Assembly: GCA_030141605.1 (NCBI GenBank)
Contig: JAQGDQ010000092.1
Span: 554,001 to 618,000 of the forward strand
From: Tubiluchus corallicola
Lineage: Eukaryota > Priapulida > Priapulimorpha > Priapulimorphida > Tubiluchidae
Length of the DNA stretch: 64,000 bases
Direction of reading: 5' to 3'
Of the stretch, positions 60,219-64,000 are shown piece after piece. The notes beneath the pieces were generated by a model. It was not told where the DNA came from. It searched no databases and saw only the letters and a list, made by a program, of their open reading frames with translations. Made by a program: the position numbers and the translations under genes. Position 1 is the stretch's first letter. Each line of letters begins with the position of its first letter.

Positions 60219-62814
60219 TAATGCCTGTTATGCAGCTGCCTGTGAAGTATTTGCTTTTCTAATGTTTTACTGTTTTCATCAATATTTATAATCGGATTGG
60301 ATATGAGTACTATACGATAAACAGCATGTCTAATGTTGCCTATTAAACAGCATCGTTGCTCAGGTTAAAGTACTGAAACTTTATTTATTTGTATTATTGT
60401 AGTTTGCTTGTTTGCTAGTTAAATAGACTGAGTTTGAAATTTGAAAATTTGAAATTTAAATGTTCCTGGTCATAAGATCGTTGTTAGGATTGTAACATCA
60501 AATTTTTTAAAGTAAAATGAAATTCATCAATTGCAACTCACTATAATGAGAAATCAGTGTCAGATATTTCATTATTTCAGGTATCCGGTTACTTTTCATT
60601 ACATCCTGAGCTACAATATGACAAGTTTTATTTTATTTTAGCAATTGTGACAGTACTGATGACGGATGATGATATTATGACTAAAACATTTACTGAGTTT
60701 CTTCCTTTGAGCCTCAATAAATATATTTTTAATAATCTGTAAATTGGCTTCTTGCTTGAATAAAGTCACAAGATTTAGTTTGCCTATTGATTATTACTAC
60801 ATCTGGTTTGATCTATTGGTTGTTTTGATTGATTACATGGCATGATTGATATAGCTCCCTGGAACTTTAATTAAGCTTAAATCTGACAATGTATAATTAA
60901 TTTTATAGCCAATTTCTAAAGAATTTATGTGGCCAGACAGTTTCAGTAAAAAAATTAAGAGTGGCAATAAAGTTTGTTGCCACTGCTGTGCTGTATATAT
61001 TCTGTTGATGTTAGCTTGGGTACTTACATGTAAACTGTAAGATAAAAAGTTAATGTTTTTGCAAAAAAATGTTACAAAAAAACAACAACTTATTGCACAT
61101 TATTTCATAATTTTGCGAGTTTGGTGATAGAGGCAACTGTAATTTAACGGCCTGTTTTGACCTGAAACTTTTCACGTAAAAAACAGAAATCTTTCATTTG
61201 TTAATTATTTTTCTACTTGTTTGGTTTCCGTATTGTTTGAAAAATACATGTAAGCAAATAAAATTCACCTTTGTTAAATTAATAATACGCATTGTTTTTA
61301 TAAAAAGAATGAGAATGTTTGGTAAATTTGCAAGTTATTACAATTACTAATTCATAAAAATTGATAAAATAAATATTAATTATAATAGTTGTTGCTGGAG
61401 TGGCTATTATTATTATTATCATTCTCGTTATTAGTATTATGAAAATGTTTCATTGGATTAAAAATATTAGCCACTCAGTGTTTTGTAACTCTGTATAGGA
61501 CATTGCGAGTGCATCTGCATGTGCTGACTATATGGGCTATAACATCAAGCCTAATGAATATCACATTGTCTGTCTATATTAATAAATAATATTATGACGT
61601 TTAATTATGTCAAGTTTAAAACGGGACAACAAGCTGAGATTTTGCCGCCACCTCAAACTTCATTCACTTGCCCACTATAATGAAATCAGAAGGTTGTGCG
61701 AAAATAAACTCTCCAACCTGCGTTTCTCAAAAAAAATTCACTTACAAAAACTACTTGAATAGCAAAGTGCTATTTATCTTGGCGTCTTACAGAAATCACA
61801 AAAATGATGTTAATCTGTTTGGAGAATTTCTCCACAAAGGCAACAAAAATTTCACAAAAACAAATAGTGACTGACACAAGTATGTAGGTAATAAAAACGT
61901 GAAACCCAAAAGTTAAGTCAAATTACCATACTTTTATGCAAGTTCCCTTTTCTGTTTTAGGCTATATTAAGTGAAATTATTATTTTATATATTTTTATGT
62001 CTAATATGCATTATATCATTAATTTGCATATCTATATTACTTAAATAACATATATGTTTGACAAAATAATGTTTTTAAATCATTTCTGTTAGATATTGCA
62101 CAATTAAATACTTTAATGTTTTAATTTCAGCTAATATGTGTCGTCTACAGAAACATATTTACCACAAGCTTGAGCTATATAGCTCGCTTGTATAATTTTT
62201 TTGTCCGACATTGTTTTTTGTAATTAATACCTACACAAATTTAATATTATGTTATATTCACCAGCAGCTGAATTCACATTAAATTTTTGCCATCATAAAA
62301 ATAGAGCAGGTTTTTTACTGCTTTGCTACTTGTACAATAAGTCAGACTCATGTGAACCAAGATAATAACTTCTAGCAGTAGCTTCCTGTAATAATATTTT
62401 AAGACTCTACTTTGTACTGTGTTTCTAAAGCTCCTAATGACTTGTAATGTAATTTTCGTATTAAGCATTCTGCAATTCTATTTTTTCTTGTGTCTTTGAC
62501 TGATGTGTTTTTAGTAATTCTTGTTAAATGGCATTCACCTGGCATTCAGAATGCGTATGCGTTATCCACCTACTGAATAGTTGCGTATAAAAAATCAGTA
62601 GCAAATGGCTGCAGAAAAAATAACACATAACGAATGTCTGATTAACGGTGCACTGAAAACAATATAAACTTAATTTGTCTATTCCGCAGCCGCACTCCGA
62701 ATATGTTAGGTAAATGCCACTTTAGACGTAGAATTTGTCAAATCTACTCCGTAACTACTATTGTGTGTGTGTTTGCGCAATAAAATTGAATTGAATTGAA
62801 TAAAAATTTTGTGA
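60219..62814. other. DPP3 3' UTR and intergenic spacer
   Basis: Polyadenylation candidates ATTAAA (60342-60347) and AATAAA (60759-60764). The rest is AT-rich without recognisable genes. AAATTGAATTGAATTGAAT near 62783-62801 resembles a CR1-like LINE tail. Confidence 0.45.
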
Positions 62815-62844
62815 ACGGCGCGAATGGTGACGCCTCTGTCGCGG
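62815..62844 (+). promoter_or_regulatory. Candidate first (non-coding) exon/promoter of the Rsf1-like gene
   Basis: A locally GC-rich patch (GGCGCGAATGGTGACGCCTC) ends in a donor-like GCG/GTAAAC at about 62842. The coding exon begins at an acceptor (63152), so an upstream non-coding exon is required; this is the best visible candidate, but not proven. Confidence 0.3.
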
Positions 62845-63161
62845 TAAACGTGTAGGTGAAATTCTTTGTTTGCCGGCATTTAATTTTTAGTAACGATTGG
62901 ATTTTGCAGAAATTGTTTACATTATTAAGGCGGATTTCACCTGTATAACGATAAGTAATATCATTCAGTCAGTTTATCATAATAGTTATATTATTTCGTT
63001 ACAACTTGATAATTACGTTTGTGATTATGACAGTGTTTTTCTGTTTTCAGCGTGTGCGTTAATGTTAGAGCCTAGTTCTTTACAAGGTAGTACGAAGACA
63101 TCATTTTACAAGTTAAAAAACAAAAAATAAATTTATATATTTTGTGTTTCAGGCTTTAGTC

Positions 63162-63719
63162 ATGAGTCAGAGTCAGAACTGTCGTCTTTTCGTTGGTGGA
63201 CTTAAAGAACAAATCGGCAAAGAAGATATTGAAAGAGAATTCGGTCATTTTGGGCGTATCCGTGATATATGGCTAGCACACGATCCGCCAGGCTTCGCTT
63301 TCGTCGAATTCACGGATGAAACTGATGCGCATGAGTGTATTAAAGGCCTGAATGGGCAGAAGATCATGGGTTGTCAAATTCGTGTCGAAATTTCTAAAGG
63401 TCGGCCACGAGAAGGTGGTGGTGGTCGTGGAGGTCGTGGGGGTGGGGGTCGAGGGTTTGGTCGTGGTGGTGGTGGCAGGGGCAGGGGTGGGAGGGGTGGT
63501 GGAAGAGATTTTGGCGGTCGTGACAGGTACCCGCCTGCTCGAGATTACGCACCTCAGACAAGATCTTACGCGGACGATTATTATAGAGACGATTATCCAC
63601 CGCCACCTAGAGAAAGAGCGTATATTAGAGCGTATGATAATGGGTGGGCAGATCGCCGCACGCCTCCAATAGGCTATCGAAGTCGTTCACCGGTCACACG
63701 CAGGTATATAGCAAGATGA
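63162..63719 (+). CDS. RRM/RGG splicing-factor-like protein, similar to Drosophila Rsf1 (185 aa)
   Basis: Nuclear RNA-binding protein likely to modulate pre-mRNA splicing. The exon starts after the acceptor tgtgtttcag at 63152. The first ATG of the mature exon is 63162 (MSQSQNCRLFVGGL), preferred over the intronic ATG at 63144. One RRM: RNP2 LFVGGL at residues 9-14 and RNP1 GFAFVEF at 44-50, ending in VEISKGRPR. A Gly/Arg RGG-rich region (about 85-125) and an Arg/Tyr/Asp/Pro-rich tail follow, ending YRSRSPVTRRYIAR. The NPPGFAFVEF-like block, VEISKGRPR and the terminal RSRSPV match Rsf1-type SR-like factors; there is no zinc knuckle, unlike SRSF7. The stop is TGA 63717-63719. A late donor-like CAG/GTATAT at about 63703 could give another C-terminus. 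Confidence 0.88.
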   Translation: MSQSQNCRLFVGGLKEQIGKEDIEREFGHFGRIRDIWLAHDPPGFAFVEFTDETDAHECIKGLNGQKIMGCQIRVEISKGRPREGGGGRGGRGGGGRGFGRGGGGRGRGGRGGGRDFGGRDRYPPARDYAPQTRSYADDYYRDDYPPPPRERAYIRAYDNGWADRRTPPIGYRSRSPVTRRYIAR

Positions 63720-64000
63720 TATGTAACCTTGTAGCTTCACACCAGTATCGCACACTTGAATTATATTAGCTGTTAGCGTATTGCTATTCCTTGCTTTCAT
63801 CGCTGTTTAATCAAATTTTTTCTGTAGCCTGGGACGATCAAGCACCATGAAATATGCTTGACTGTTATTTACTAGTAATGCTTAATTTTTCTTTCAGGAA
63901 CAGTGTGCATGATACAGCAGTCGCATTTAGCTTTATAATGATTCCGCGTCAGTCGATTGAAAGTTGAAATTCATTCTGTACTCGGGATCCTAATTTTGGT

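Noticed and set aside
63352-63672. Val/Gly-rich 106-codon ORF and a His-rich minus-strand ORF (63394-63606)
   Set aside because: Frame shadows of the Gly/Arg-rich region of the Rsf1-like protein; composition is an artefact of GGT/CGT repeats.
1-64000. CRISPR arrays, bacterial operons, tRNA or rRNA genes
   Set aside because: None seen: no regularly spaced repeats, no Shine-Dalgarno-led gene runs, and no cloverleaf or rRNA signature noticed by eye. A covariance-model scan was not possible.

Overview
The window looks like part of an AT-rich, intron-rich invertebrate metazoan genome. The protein-coding genes are split by many GT-AG introns. One is an inositol-trisphosphate 3-kinase, a family typical of animals. 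The spacers hold decayed LINEs and small non-autonomous DNA transposons. The phylum cannot be fixed from this sequence alone. All three recognisable genes are on the + strand. Their exon chains were built by hand from splice motifs, reading phase and family similarity.

Layout. Positions 1-9200 are intergenic, with a decayed minus-strand LINE (2790-3735) and short duplications. Positions 9252-35953 hold an inositol-1,4,5-trisphosphate 3-kinase gene (ITPK). Seven shared exons (29295-35953) encode the calmodulin-binding/kinase part. They can be joined in phase to at least three alternative first coding exons (9252, 13620 and 19333), and perhaps a fourth at 26129. Large introns between them hold a 421-bp foldback element, a possible Penelope-like relic, a pogo-like MITE and several tandem duplications. 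The 3' UTR probably runs to about 37520.

Positions 37836-42110 are a transposon-rich spacer. It has a hAT MITE with an 8-bp target duplication, then a piggyBac-like element (TTAA-flanked) that was split by a roughly 1.9-kb LINE carrying reverse transcriptase, then a deleted copy of the same LINE family seen at 2.8 kb. Positions 43255-60218 hold a complete 17-exon dipeptidyl peptidase 3 gene (725 aa, HELLGH and EECRAE zinc motifs). Its introns contain LINE remnants and a hAT MITE beside an exon-like remnant. Positions 63153-63719 hold the main coding exon of an RRM/RGG splicing-factor-like gene similar to Drosophila Rsf1.

The genes are functionally unrelated: inositol phosphate/calcium signalling, cytosolic peptide turnover, and RNA binding. 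The most notable biology is the ITPK locus, where widely spaced alternative N-terminal exons converge on a common phase-0 acceptor. No unknown multi-gene system was found.
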